Assembly (NCBI GenBank): GCA_033675545.1
Contig: JAWDGP010000054.1
Span: 1 to 64,000 of the forward strand
Reading direction: 5' to 3'
Length of the DNA stretch: 64,000 bases
From: Elysia crispata
Lineage: Eukaryota; Mollusca; Gastropoda; Plakobranchidae
The translations under genes and the position numbers were made by a program. The notes beneath the pieces were generated by a model. It saw nothing but the letters and a program-made list of their open reading frames with translations. It did no database searches and had not been told where the DNA came from. Of this stretch, positions 21,300 to 31,888 are shown in pieces. Numbering within the stretch: position 1 is the first letter of the stretch; every line of letters starts with the position of its first letter.

Positions 21300-21551
21300 C
21301 TACCTAAGAAACCAAAGCAGGCCTAGGCCGATGGCAACACCGCCTACGACGAGGGCTGTTTTTTCATCCTCGTGGTCCTCATGGTCTGCTTTGGTTGATG
21401 CCGTTGTTGCAAGGTCTGGCTTTGCTGATGCGGCAGCGGGTGCGGCATCGAGCCGACTGGTAGACGCCTCTGACGGCTTCTCGGCGCATATTGGTTTAAC
21501 GAGCCCCTTTTCGCTGGTGTTGTTTGCGGCGTCTGGCGTGATGAGGCTACT
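21300..21551 (-). pseudogene. Small tail-anchored membrane protein (start lost)
   Basis: A minus-strand open frame of about 83 codons ends with an acidic/His cluster (DHEDHEDEK) and a single C-terminal hydrophobic segment (TALVVGGVAIGLGLLWFL), then a stop at 21302-21300. Its stop sits 3 bp from the stop of the convergent coiled-coil gene. No ATG remains in this frame. An ATG at 21555-21553 is one frame off and is followed at once by TAG, so a small indel near the start has probably inactivated it. It is too short and lacks a start, so the call rests on the tail-anchor pattern. Confidence 0.45.
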
Positions 21552-21553
21552 TC

Positions 21554-21992
21554 ATGGAACCAGGTCGTGAGAACGGCGGCTGATGCTTTCGAAGCCGCGG
21601 TAGATAAGCGTAAGCCTATGATAACTGTGTGGGCCGAACAGAAACGGTCTATGCTCGATAACCGATACGAGTGGTCATTTGGCAGCGACGCAGCTAGGGG
21701 CCTTGCAGATGGGGGCTACCCCATGATGGCCGCAGGTAGGGTCCTTCATATGGGGCTGTCGACAACAAACCCTCACACCGGAATCGCCGCCGCCCGTGTC
21801 AATATCGCAGTCAACGGGTGGGAAAACCCGTCATATAGTGTGACCAAGCCCCCGGGCCAAGACAGAGGTATTTCTATATTTTCAATCCCTCTGGCGCTGC
21901 AGCAAGGCGACAAAGTAAACTTAAGATCAGCCTCGTCCACACCCGAAATCGCGAGCGCAGTGGTCTCCCTCATAATTGAACTTGACTTGTAG
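21554..21992 (+). CDS. Putative jelly-roll surface/fibre protein (5' frameshift)
   Basis: The main open frame, 21567-21992 (141 codons), has no ATG until MITVWAEQ at 21618. An ATG at 21554 in another frame gives MEPGRE before a TGA and probably marks the original start, so a small indel near 21570-21585 is likely. The body is beta-rich with alternating polar and hydrophobic residues (NRYEWSFGSDA, AARVNIAVNGWENPSY, VVSLIIELDL) and no membrane segment. This pattern fits a compact jelly-roll such as a trimeric surface or decoration protein. The fold is inferred and I saw no catalytic motif. Confidence 0.5.
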
Positions 21993-22016
21993 ATGACACG
22001 TTGGTGGTAAAATACA

Positions 22017-22679
22017 ATGAAGCAAGTGACTCCAACAGCCCCATTGCAATCGGGCGCTCTCTACCCAGAGCTGCCCATTACCGATGACGGCAATGTTGCC
22101 GACGGCACCCCGCAACGGCCAGATCAGTACTTCCGACTCCAGGAGATCTCGCGACTGAGGAAACAGCTTGAAGATGAAAAAGATAGACACTCCCAGCTCT
22201 ATAAGAAGTACCGGCGCGGGATTAACGCTGTAGATGCTGTCGACACGGCGCTACTCTCAGCCAGTGTGGGGATGGGCATTGGAGGTGTGGACCTCCTGTC
22301 CACGATCATAGCAGCCCCGGTTGTACTGGGGCTTGAGGTTGCAGCCTTGGGCTGTGGACTCCTCAGTACCGCCGGTAAATTTGTCAGGCGCCGGCTCTCG
22401 GTGAAGGCAAAAAAGCACGACGAGGTTATGATTCTTGCTGGGAGTAAACTCAACTCCATATCCGACCATGTCTCGAGGGCACTCACAGATGGTCAGATCT
22501 CTGATGAAGAATTCCTTATAGTTGTTGATGAGGTCCACAAATATAACCAGATGAAGGCAAAGATTTGGGCTAGGGCAAAAAAGGCGCATGCCGCGGTCAC
22601 TCTCGACGAGGAAGCGCTTATTCAGAGAGGCCGGGACGAGGCCAGGGCCAGTTTCATGAAGAAATTGGCTGCACCTTAG
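22017..22679 (+). CDS. 220-aa coiled-coil/membrane protein of unknown function
   Basis: Intact gene, ATG at 22017, 220 codons, last gene before the right end. It has a Pro-rich N-terminus, a charged coiled-coil segment (FRLQEISRLRKQLEDEKD), and a hydrophobic hairpin-like region at residues about 80-125 (STIIAAPVVLGLEVAALGCG). A basic stretch follows (FVRRRLSVKAKKHDE), then a helical C-terminal half (LTDGQISDEEFLIVVDEVHKY) ending in a charged helix. It could sit in or deform membranes; no catalytic motif is seen. From memory this family is frequent in invertebrate repeat annotations; unverified. It is one of only four clearly undamaged genes in the element. Confidence 0.65.
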   Translation: MKQVTPTAPLQSGALYPELPITDDGNVADGTPQRPDQYFRLQEISRLRKQLEDEKDRHSQLYKKYRRGINAVDAVDTALLSASVGMGIGGVDLLSTIIAAPVVLGLEVAALGCGLLSTAGKFVRRRLSVKAKKHDEVMILAGSKLNSISDHVSRALTDGQISDEEFLIVVDEVHKYNQMKAKIWARAKKAHAAVTLDEEALIQRGRDEARASFMKKLAAP

Positions 22680-22767
22680 TCTTCTTTAAGCGGCGCCATA
22701 CAGCCCACCTCCATACTCCGTAACTCTGTAAGACTAACTTTCATCCACATTTTTCTTATTTATGCCC

Positions 22768-22795
22768 CTTGAACCCAACTGCAGTTTGGTTCAAG
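22768..22795. other. CTGCAG-centred palindrome 1
   Basis: 28-bp near-perfect palindrome (one mismatch), core CAACTGCAGTTTGG, flanked by CTTGAA and TTCAAG arms. It lies about 90 bp after the last stop codon. Confidence 0.75.
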
Positions 22796-23085
22796 CGGGG
22801 CCATACCACTTAATTTGCCGTCATACCGCTGATAAGCCAGCGGCTCTTACATTCAATCCACGCAGGGCATAGCGCAGCCCCGAGAGGACAGGTCGCGTTA
22901 CAACAATCCTGGCACGCAGATAAAAACTTGTCACTGTATGGCAGGAGTGACATCTTATAAGCTGATATTGCACCACACTCCATGGTTCCGCTACGACTGA
23001 CTCAATGGTGCAATACACGCCAACCAGAAAGTAAATAGGCGAGATAGCTAACTGGATCAGGTAGGGACACAGGCATGCTTATCTA

Positions 23086-23105
23086 AACCAAACTGCAGTT
23101 TGGTT
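23086..23105. other. CTGCAG-centred palindrome 2
   Basis: Perfect 20-bp palindrome AACCAAACTGCAGTTTGGTT. Confidence 0.8.
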
Positions 23106-23201
23106 AGACCCTCACACCAGATGACTCAACACAAACAGGTCGTGCGATATAGCTTGCGCGCGGTCGCGGCACACGACATTCTGAATCGAAAGAGAGGGGA
23201 G

Positions 23202-23217
23202 CCAAACTGCAGTTTGG
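23202..23217. other. CTGCAG-centred palindrome 3
   Basis: Perfect 16-bp palindrome CCAAACTGCAGTTTGG, followed by TTCAAGGGGG like palindrome 1. Confidence 0.8.
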
Positions 23218-23224
23218 TTCAAGG

Positions 23225-23251
23225 GGGCCCGCCAGGGAGTGGGGCGGGCCC
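23225..23251. other. GC-rich subterminal hairpin, right
   Basis: GGGCCCGCC pairs perfectly with GGCGGGCCC across a 9-nt loop, about 90 bp inside the right iterons. It mirrors the hairpin at the left end in position and composition. Confidence 0.6.
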
Positions 23252-23340
23252 TCTGGTTAATCAGCCCTCTCGGGGTACATCTAGCAAGCTGTGCCAGAAC
23301 CCTACGGCCTACGCGAGCAATTACCCCGACCTTATGTGCG

Positions 23341-23531
23341 TGTAGGCCGGGCGCGTTTCACGTACATAAAGAATTGGGGTAATTGTGCATGTAGGCCGAG
23401 TGCGTTTCACGTACATAAAGAATTGGGGTAATTGTGCATGTAGGCTGAGCATGTTTCACGTACATAAAGATTTGGGGTAATTGTGCATGTAGGTGTGCCA
23501 ATAAAATAAATCCAATCGCCCCCCTGCTGCT
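23341..23531 (-). repeat. Right terminal inverted repeat with three 49-bp iterons
   Basis: Reverse complement of the left terminal repeat. TGTAGG recurs at 23341, 23390, 23439 and 23488 (49-bp step), followed by ATAAAATAAATCCAATCG, six C and TGCTGCT. Three full iterons against six on the left. Confidence 0.92.
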
Positions 23532-24124
23532 AGATTAATTACCTTAAAGCTTAAGAGAGATCATGTTACGCCAATGTTGATAGAGCTGCACTGGTTGAAT
23601 ATAAATGATCGTATCTGCTACAAGATCTGTCTTTTTTGTTTTAAGTGCCTGAACAACATGGCAATAGAATATCTAACGAGCATGTTAAGAGTTTACACAC
23701 AATCACGGTCATTACGATGTGCTAACGACCGAACAAATCTTGTCAAACCACATAAAAACTATGTTGCCTACGGCAAGCGATCATTTTCTTATGTAGCACC
23801 AACCATGTGGAATCGGCTCCCCAGATACATCAGAGAGTCTGATTCTATAGAGACCTTTAAAGGCAGCTTAAACACCAAATATTCACCACAACGTATTCCC
23901 GGCAGAAGATGATGTTTTACTTGTATAATATTCTTAAGAAAATGTATGTTATGCATGTTATTTTTTATATAATATGTATGTTATACTTTATGCTATGAAC
24001 GTCATTCTGTATGTTATGTGTGTATGTTTCAGGCCTTCTAGCCTGCTTCTATCATATTCTTTTTTTGTAAAGCGCATAGAGCATTTTAATCATTTGGATA
24101 TGCGCTATACAAATGCACTTTGTA

Positions 24125-24218
<94 letters not shown>
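23532..24218 (+). mobile_element. L2-like LINE, 3' half with (ATT)n tail
   Basis: Continuation of the LINE interrupted at 12749. The frame 23574-23912 encodes the C-terminal domain typical of L2/CR1-type elements (LHWLNINDRIC, AYGKRSFSYVAPTMWNRLP). The 3' end (AAGCGCATAGAGCA ... GCGCTATACAAATG) runs into an ATT microsatellite at 24127-24218, the usual tail of this LINE group. It is nearly identical to 36122-36880. Confidence 0.8.
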
Positions 24219-24219
<1 letters not shown>

Positions 24220-24805
24220 ATGTGCTTGATTGGCTACACCAAATCATTTTACAGAGTGCGACATGAGAGTGCGACATGATGAGATAACCTCAAAACTAAC
24301 ACAGTTGAAAATGGATGAAAAAGTTCTACGAATGAAAAAAAACTATATATATACTGTGAACAGACAACAGTAATGACATTTGGCGGCGAAATAAGCTTAT
24401 TTACATAGTAAATCGTGGTCTCAGACAAGGACAACTGGTTTCCCCACACCTTTCCTCTCACTACAGAGAAATAATCATGCACAATCTAGAAGGATACCCA
24501 GGAATTAAAGTAGGAGAGCAGAACTTAATCAAGTTAAGATACGCAGATGACACTGTATTTGCAGAAAATAAAGAAGACCTGCAATGATCAATGGACAAAT
24601 TTGAAGAAGAAAAATGGAAGAAAGTGTGAGAATTGAAGTGAAAAGATGGAAGTAATGGTCGTCGGTCGAAACAATGAGTTTTCACAGACCTGCATTTTTA
24701 TAAAAGAGAATAAACACAAACAACGTGATAAGTTCAAATACTTGGTATCAAGCGATAGACGCAACAACATTAACATTGCATGGAATATAGCACAAGCAAA
24801 ATAAT
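24219..24805 (+). mobile_element. RTE-like LINE remnant, middle piece, block B
   Basis: Matches 1250-1850 of block A, including the LRYADDTV palm motif near 24535-24560. Interrupted at about 24805 by a second L2-like 3' fragment. Confidence 0.65.
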
Positions 24806-25444
24806 TTTTCAATTGATTCAGAACAACGCTGCTCGTCTCATTTTGAAAAAACGTAAAAGAGATCACTTAACACCCATGTTTAGGCATTTACACTGGCTTC
24901 CTGTACAAACTAGGATAAAATATAAGATTGCTGTCTTATGCTTCAAATGAGTTCATGGCTATGCCCCTAATTATCTTGTAGATCTTGTCGGTATGTACGT
25001 CCCCACTCGTAGCTTACGATCAGGTAACAAAGCTTGGCTGTCAGTTCCATGCAAACCATCAAGAAAAGACGGCCATAGAGCATTTGTACAATGTGCACCA
25101 GTTGTCTGGAATGCCCTTCCCCTTTCCATCAGGGAGGCGAGTTCTATAAGTCAGTTTAAGACCCTATTGAAAACCCATTTGTTTACTGCACGTGAAGACC
25201 TTAATTAGTCTGAGAAATTTGTCTTATTGTCAATGTCTTTTCTTATTTTCTTTGTACATGTAACTTATTTATTTTTTCCTCTTCTGTTTGTTTGAATTGT
25301 TAATGGACTAGGTTTTAAACTATAGACTAGTGTCACTATGTTAAACGTTTGTAAATAGATTATTGTAATGAACTTCGAGCCTACAAGTAGGAAGAGGCGC
25401 TAGGAAATAACTTCATTATTATTATAAATAATCATTATTATTAT
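24806..25444 (+). mobile_element. Second L2-like LINE 3' fragment
   Basis: A different L2-like family member. It encodes NNAARLILKK and, in the frame 24993-25208, RSLRSGNKAWL and VVWNALPLSIREA, ending with a short ATT-rich tail near 25415-25447. It occurs only in block B, so it is younger than the B/C duplication or was lost from C. Confidence 0.7.
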
Positions 25445-25745
25445 TAGAATGAAATCGGTACTAGCAAAAAAAGATATCTCCATACACACAAAGAAAAGAG
25501 CCCCCCCCCACCCCACTGGTCAACTCATTTTGGTGTATGTTGCGAGTCCTGGAATTTCAAAACAGTTACAACAGAAACTCGATGCAGCATAATTGTGATT
25601 TCTACAGAAACTGCGACGAATCACATGGATTACAAAGAAGTCTAACAAAAAGTGTTGCGAGAAGCTGACAAGATCACACAAATAGAACACGAAAACGCCA
25701 GGCAAATATCATTGGCCATGTGATGAGAAAAGAGAAACTAGAGTA
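25445..25745 (+). mobile_element. RTE-like LINE remnant, 3' piece, block B
   Basis: Matches about 1850-2190 of block A and 38260-38560 of block C. Heavily decayed. Confidence 0.6.
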
Positions 25746-27637
25746 GGAAATGAGGTCATGAATGCAGTGAAAAATGTCCTTGACTTAAAAGTACTCAGGT
25801 TTCCATATCCTTTTTGTAGAACAACTTTAAAGTCTTCAGAGGACGCAATTAAAGCAAACTGTAAATGTTTTTACAGAGCTTGTGTGTAAAGGTTGGCAAA
25901 TGAAATGCGTATAAAACATAGAATCACTATTTCTTTATGAGGTGTTTTTTAATGAGTCCTTGAACAAGATAATCCTGAAGACATGAGTGAGATAAAGTAT
26001 TAGAATTATCCAACTAAGGACCTGTCATTTTCCACTGCCGCAGATTTACCTTTGAGTTCGGGAAAATATAAAGGTCATGTAGTTTATATAAGTAAAAAGA
26101 ACCAACGTAAACAATCATGAAGAAAAAAAAAATAGCGAGCAATTTAATTATTGAGCACGGAAAGACAGGTGGACGGACAATTGTTATCTAAAATAGTCTA
26201 CTCCAAAAAATTATACTCAAAATGAAAAAAACCTGAATTTCTTTCCAAAAAAAAACCTATAAGCATTGGAGAATAACAGGCACTGGCACTAAAAAAAACG
26301 AACAAATAAACATTTAGCAAAAACATAGAAGCTTACCAATTTATATGCAAAATAGAAAGTTACATAAGAGTTTCAGAACATTTAGATCTATGCACTTGAG
26401 AAGGAGATAGGCTCTTGATTGTAAATTCCACCAATTACAAGATGTTATAATCTCGATATTAAAGCAATAAAAAAACAAATTTACAAGGGGGTTGAAGAAG
26501 TCGTTGGTTTCAGTCATAAGACTTTCTTGTACAGTTTTGAAATTTTATCCGCCTTTAGATCTTTGAAACGCACGATGCAAATTACAAGCAAATTGGATGG
26601 TAGGTAAGCACTTTTTAGCGGGTTTAATGAAACTAAAGTAAAAATGTAATTTGTTTTTCATTGGCAAAGCTGCACCATAAAGCCATTTAAGTATTGCTTG
26701 ATTATCAAATTCATCCAGAACAAAATGACAATCGCCCTCCACGCAATGGAAAACCTTTCCATCAAGGTGAAAGGTCACGTTGTTTTGTCTCTGGATTTGT
26801 GAAAGAACAATTACGAATGACACTCTAGACAAAGCATCGCATGAGACTGAGAAAAATGCTGTCCGAATAAGAGAGGAAAAGTCATAGAAAGCTCTATGAT
26901 TGCATCCCTTACTGCATAATTATACTCTTGCTCGCTGACATGGCAAACAATTTGGCCATACTAATGTTAGATTTCATCTACACAAGCACCATGAAACAAG
27001 GAATTAACTGGCACACCCAGCTTATTCACCAGAGAAACCCATGTCAGATTTTTCTTTGTTCCCGTATAACAAAAAAACACTCATAGGACGCCTTTGCAAT
27101 GACAACGGGGATGCCATTGAAGCTGCTGAAGATTAGTTAGAGGCTGATTTTGTACTCTTTTACTCTAAAGATGGAGAAATGAAAGTGTGTAAGAAATTAC
27201 AAATCTCTATCTTTATTGCTTTTTGTCTAGACCAAAGACTTTATGACCCCCCCCCCCTTTGCCATATCTCGTATAAAGTTTGGAATGGAGATTCATTCTC
27301 GATCAACCTTGATCTGATTACTTTGATATTGAGGAAAGCCAGGCAGCAATTGGTCGTAAAGGCTACCATCGTAACTTACAAAGATATAACTTTGTTATGT
27401 TATTTTCTGTTTAAATGTTCGTGAATGTTTTAATAACTTTCGAGTACAACAGGCAAATATTCACCGAGCAAACAATTCATATTTAGGAGCTCAAAGAAAC
27501 TCTGATATGAAATAATAATTTTATATAACACTATAAATGACAGAAGAAATTTGGGTTTTTTTTGTTGTTATTGTCATGTGCTGCTTTTCGCTTGTAATAT
27601 GTTTATCTAGTGTTTTTATGAATGTAAACTCTATATA

Positions 27638-27643
<6 letters not shown>
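25746..27643 (+). other. Intron E1-E2, last part, block B
   Basis: AT-rich intron matching 2191-4015. It includes the second copy of the conserved minus-strand open stretch (26545-26832). Nothing else recognised. Confidence 0.5.
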
Positions 27644-27704
<61 letters not shown>

Positions 27705-27725
27705 TCTTCTTCTTCTTCTTCTTCT
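27644..27725 (+). repeat. (CT)n-(TTC)n microsatellite before E2, block B
   Basis: CT repeat followed by eight TTC units, ending about 65 bp before the E2 acceptor. Confidence 0.95.
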
Positions 27726-27789
27726 CTTCTCATTTCTTTTAAACCAAATTTCATTTTTACATGAATTCTTATTTTTCTTCTTTATCCAG

Positions 27790-27891
27790 GGGTTGAAGAT
27801 TGCAAACATTGTGGAGAAAATACCAACTGTATTCAACAAAAAGGCATCAGTGGGTGTTTTTGCAAAGACGCGGACCATGCTAAATGTTATG
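27790..27891 (+). CDS. EGF-like exon E2, block B
   Basis: Second copy of E2, 102 nt, acceptor CAG at 27787-27789, donor GTAATG from 27892. It reads EDCKHCGENTNC with six cysteines and is identical to the block C exon at 40610, so the B/C duplication is recent or these copies have been homogenised. Confidence 0.82.
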
Positions 27892-29390
27892 GTAATGATA
27901 ATATTGACGATAGGAAAAATATATCAACTAAAAGTTCAAACTTGTAAAAAAACAAATAGGTAAATGTGAAGTTGGTGTTATGTTTCAAGTTAAGGGTTTT
28001 ATTTTTAAATGTAAAATCTATTACCTATATGTTATGGGTGTCTTTCTTTGCTATCTGTATATCAAACGTTCAATCTTGATAATAATTTGATTACGAAGTC
28101 TTACTATTGTGAAACTAAACAGTTTTCATATCTAAACCTGGCAAGTATTTCAGAACTTTCTTGATATCTTTAGAGATATCTTATCAAGCATATAGTTGTT
28201 TAATGTGTTAATATTTAGTTGAAATCTTCCAATGGCCCCTTATAAAAATCTGCACTGAAATAAATCTTAGTTTTTAATATACGTTTTGTTAACTGGGGAA
28301 TATTTCGCTAAATTATATAAAGACAAAACAATAAGCATTAATTTAGGCAACAACTTCAAATTTAGGGAAAATAAAGGAGTAAAAAGATATTTTTTTAAAA
28401 TCTAGAATCGAAATTTTCATATTGTCTACAATTTTTTTTACATTTTTTGAAAGAGAACACACTAAAGCGATTTAAATTGGCTCCGGAGAAAAGAAAAGTA
28501 TTAACTTAAACCATTGTTAACTGTCCTCATGAGAGCATAACTTACGCCACTACTCTTTGGGAATTGATTCTCCCAATAACTTTCCAAGGTTCATAGAAAA
28601 GTTGAAACAGTTCTGCCGTGTTGTCACATATCTTGAAATCTAGCTCCGCTCTTTTTCATTTCCACTGTTGAATATTTAATTTATTACCTAATTAGTGCTT
28701 AACAATAGATCTATAAAATAAAGAGTAGAGGTGATGATTCCTTGTGCATCATCTGTTCAATTTTTTTTATCAGAATGAATTTAAGATAACGTTGTTTTTT
28801 TTTTGTTTTTGTTTAGGACGTGTATATTTCGCTTTACTTTATTTCTAATATAACTCTATGCACAACAATATTTTCAATAGAAGAAAAGGATATAAAACTG
28901 TATGATAAGCAGGAAGGGAAAATTTTAACTGCAACTTTCGAAAGAGCAAATAAAAAAAATAAATAAAGTACATTATGAAAAAAAATATATAATATTCTCG
29001 AGTTTTACTGCGTCTTTGTGTACGCGAACCAATATATTTCTTCTTTTTAAATAAAAAAAAAGTATAAGAATACGGGTACTTTTTTTTTAACATTTTCACT
29101 GAGTTGAAAAAAAAATAAACAAGCGTTTTATTGCCATGTGCATTACTAGCTGTTAATGAAATCTACGTATTTAATAACATAATAGATCAGTGAAATAATT
29201 GATGAGTCTTGGTGATTTTGAAGTCTTTTTGCTGTAAGAATAATACGATTTAATCTAATGAAATATAATCATTAACTCTATCTTATTCTCCTGCGTCAGA
29301 AGATAACGCTACATTAGATTAAGTATAAATTGCTACAGGTTTTTCATGTTGAAATTGGAACTGTCACTGCATTGATATAATTTTGTTCAG
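27892..29390 (+). other. Intron E2-E3, block B
   Basis: AT-rich, with homopolymer runs. It matches 4292-5859 and 40712-42274. No gene is seen. Confidence 0.5.
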
Positions 29391-29519
29391 ATCGAAAGAA
29401 TTGCAGTTTGACGGATCCCGCACATAAGAAATGCAAGTCAGATTGCTATTTTTGGACATGTCAGTGTAAACCTGGATACCTCCATGATTCCAAAATTACA
29501 AGCGCATACATTTGTAAAG
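29391..29519 (+). CDS. EGF-like exon E3, block B
   Basis: Second copy of E3, 129 nt, acceptor TTCAG ending at 29390, donor GTATAT from 29520. It reads WTCQCKPGYLHD; unlike block A it retains the Gly-Tyr expected after C5. Six cysteines, no calcium-binding start. Confidence 0.8.
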
Positions 29520-31084
29520 GTATATTTTTGTTTGTTTTTTGTTTTTGTTATCTCATGTTCAAATGCTTTGTTGATAAAACGCGTTTTTTTTTTTGTTTTT
29601 TGTTTTTGTTTTGGAAAAAAAATGACTTGGTTCTATACAAATAATTATCAAACACCATTCCCCACTAAACCTGTTACGGTATAGGTCTTTAATATAAGAT
29701 CAAAAGTTTTTGTAACTCGAAGATGTTATGAACGGCAATTTAGAATTTCAATAATTCCTAGTTTACAAGATATAGATATGAAAACTGTATGATGGTTTGT
29801 CTCCTTGGGTCGCCCATGTTTTTGAGTCCTTGACCATGCTAAGTTAACTTTGCCAAGAAAAGTCTCCAATTCGCGCGGTCGAATAGGTCGCTAACCGTTT
29901 AGTTTCATTCTAATTGATATATGTCTTTTTGAACTTATAGGACATCACTAAAAATATTTTAAGCGGATGAAATAAAAATCCCAAACATTAAATGACCTCT
30001 TTTCAAATTAATTTTATACGAACAAAAAATGAGTGTTTACATCCGCATGTTTATTGAACAGTTCCGGTCTCGGACCGCAAAACTGTAGTATCCGTTTCAG
30101 AGTTTCAGAGTTCTTGATTAGATATAATTTAACTAGGGAGAAAAGAAATAACAGGTTAATAAATGGTAAGTTTGAAATCAGTAAATCTGTCTGTTCCGGT
30201 ATCTACCACGATAACAAGGGTAGATAGAATTCTAAGGAAGGCATAGTTTTGTATAAAAGTCGTCAAGATAAGCTACATCTTGAGACCTGATATATTTATA
30301 TTGATAGTTTGAACTATCTTTAGACCTCAATTTAAAAAAAAAAACATTATTGTTTCTAATGCAACTGAAGATTATTCAATGAAAACATTATTACACATCA
30401 TAAAACATTTTTTTCAAACCAATCAGCCAAACAAACAAAAAGTGCCTTGTTAATCTTGAGCTTATAAGTTTGAAGTTTATCGGAGTGTTGATTTGTTTAA
30501 TTCAAAATTAATACCAGCAACTTAGAAAGTAAATTTTTCCTGTATGTTTCCTTAGAATAAATGCCTAACCTTTTTTAATTAAAAAAGCAGGTCTTATTTT
30601 TTTTCTTAAAACACACTTCGGTCTTGATATCTATTTCTTAGACATATCAAAAGGCTAAGGCGAAATAAGGTAAGGATCGAGCATGGTTGCAGTTGACCTT
30701 AGATCGATAGATGTTAGACTTCATCTAAACAAGCATCATGAAACAAGGAATTTTCGTTATCTCTACTGGTTTTAAATGTGGTCTTTTTTTTTCAAAAATT
30801 AAATACTCGGACAATACTTTATAAAGAAAAGATAGTGTGGCATAATACAGAAACCATAGAAATGATGCTCTGGAAACATTATTAGAGAAGATAGGAAGAA
30901 GTTGACAATAAACACCTATTAGAAAAAACCTCCTCCTCTAGAGTCCTGTTCACTCTATTTTACACTCCGTCTGATATGATGATATGGTACAGATACTCTT
31001 CCTTTTATCCTGCAATATTTAATTCATTACCACTGCGATCGCATGAGTCTTCCCGCATTCACTTTTTTACTTGGTCAGTTTATT
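29520..31084 (+). other. Intron E3-E4, first part, block B
   Basis: AT-rich; matches 5989-7786. No gene is seen. Confidence 0.5.
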
Positions 31085-31142
<58 letters not shown>

Positions 31143-31200
31143 GCTCGCTCTTTCTCTCTCTTTTTCTCTCGCTCGCTCTTTCTCTCTCTCCCTCACGCTT
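31085..31200 (+). repeat. (CT)n microsatellite in the E3-E4 intron, block B
   Basis: CT repeat with TTTCTCTCGCTCG interruptions, shared with block C but not block A. Confidence 0.9.
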
Positions 31201-31229
31201 TGTCCCTTTCTTTCTCTTCTCGCTTTCAG

Positions 31230-31430
31230 CTCTTCTTGATAGAGTAGGATCACAACACGCATATACGTCAATCTTTGTTGTTGACAGAATAGGATCACAA
31301 CACGCATATACGTCAATCTTTGGTAGAATAGGATCACAGCACAGATGTACGTTAATCTTTATTGTTGGCAGAAAAGGATCACAGCATAGATGTACGTTAA
31401 TTTTTATTGTTGACAGAAAAGGATCATGAC
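31230..31430 (+). repeat. 45-bp minisatellite, block B (contracted)
   Basis: About four to five units of the same minisatellite as 8650-9030. Compared with block A, roughly 0.75 kb between the CT tract and this array is deleted. Confidence 0.8.
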
Positions 31431-31735
31431 GCTAGAAATCAATCAAACATCGTCGATGAAGTAGGACACAGACTTTTTGCGAGATTATCTAGAATTATTT
31501 GTATTGACAATGGTGATCTTAAGAAATCTTAAATGAATTTGAGGCGAATCAAACACGATAGTATTTAAATATTTTTGGGTACGCTGTGTATTTTAGACCC
31601 ATTTACTCTTTTAAGAACTGCATTTCTATTTCTAATATTTCTGTAAGATATCAGCCATATGTAACTTTAATGGCATCTCTAAACACACCTTACATAATGT
31701 AAAAAATTGATTTTTTTTTTCATTTTCCATATCAG

Positions 31736-31888
31736 ATATAAACGAGTGCACCATTCAGGTAGGGCCACATGCTAATAGGTGTGGTGAAAACACCGAATGT
31801 GAGAACGTTGGCGGCAGTTATTTGTGCGCGTGCGTGTCATCAGGATATGTGTATAATGAAAAACCCCCTAACATATTATATTGCACAG
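31736..31888 (+). CDS. EGF-like exon E4, block B
   Basis: Second copy of E4, 153 nt, acceptor TATCAG ending at 31735, donor GTAAAT from 31889. Calcium-binding type: DINECTIQVGPHANRC start and CENVGGSYLCAC core. It has diverged from block A (VSSGYVYNEKPPN against STGYELDYKSNH), the most divergent pair in the cluster. Confidence 0.85.

Larger units (their letters stand above)
22680..23340. other. Right non-coding region of the virus-like element
   Basis: About 660 bp without a convincing gene. It contains three copies of a CTGCAG-centred palindrome, an ATTGCACCA/TGGTGCAAT inverted pair (22967-22975 and 23006-23014), and a GC-rich hairpin at 23225-23251. It is probably a regulatory, replication or packaging region; that is inference. 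Confidence 0.5.
12750..23531. mobile_element. Polinton/Maverick-related virus-like element, 10.8 kb, defective
   Basis: A complete element bounded by terminal inverted repeats (12750-13077 and 23341-23531) and a short target duplication, nested in an L2-like LINE inside an intron of the EGF gene. Its interior is clearly more GC-rich than the flanks and densely coding on both strands. It holds a DNA polymerase B/SF1 helicase/HNH fusion, a retrovirus-type integrase, a jelly-roll capsid fragment and several small structural or membrane proteins. Polymerase B plus integrase plus double-jelly-roll capsid is the known hallmark of Polintons; a helicase fused to the polymerase is not the textbook arrangement. 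From memory, similar uncharacterised proteins are common in cnidarian and mollusc genome annotations, which I have not verified. Stops, frameshifts and a capsid deletion make this copy non-functional. Confidence 0.88.

Noticed and set aside
22821..23018. Small minus-strand ORF in the right non-coding region of the virus-like element
   Set aside because: No motif, and it overlaps inverted repeats; treated as non-coding.
23974..24277. Poly-tyrosine, poly-asparagine and poly-isoleucine ORFs here and at 36499-36948, 37233-37824 and 50762-51271
   Set aside because: They are six-frame readings of ATT microsatellites, most of which are LINE tails.
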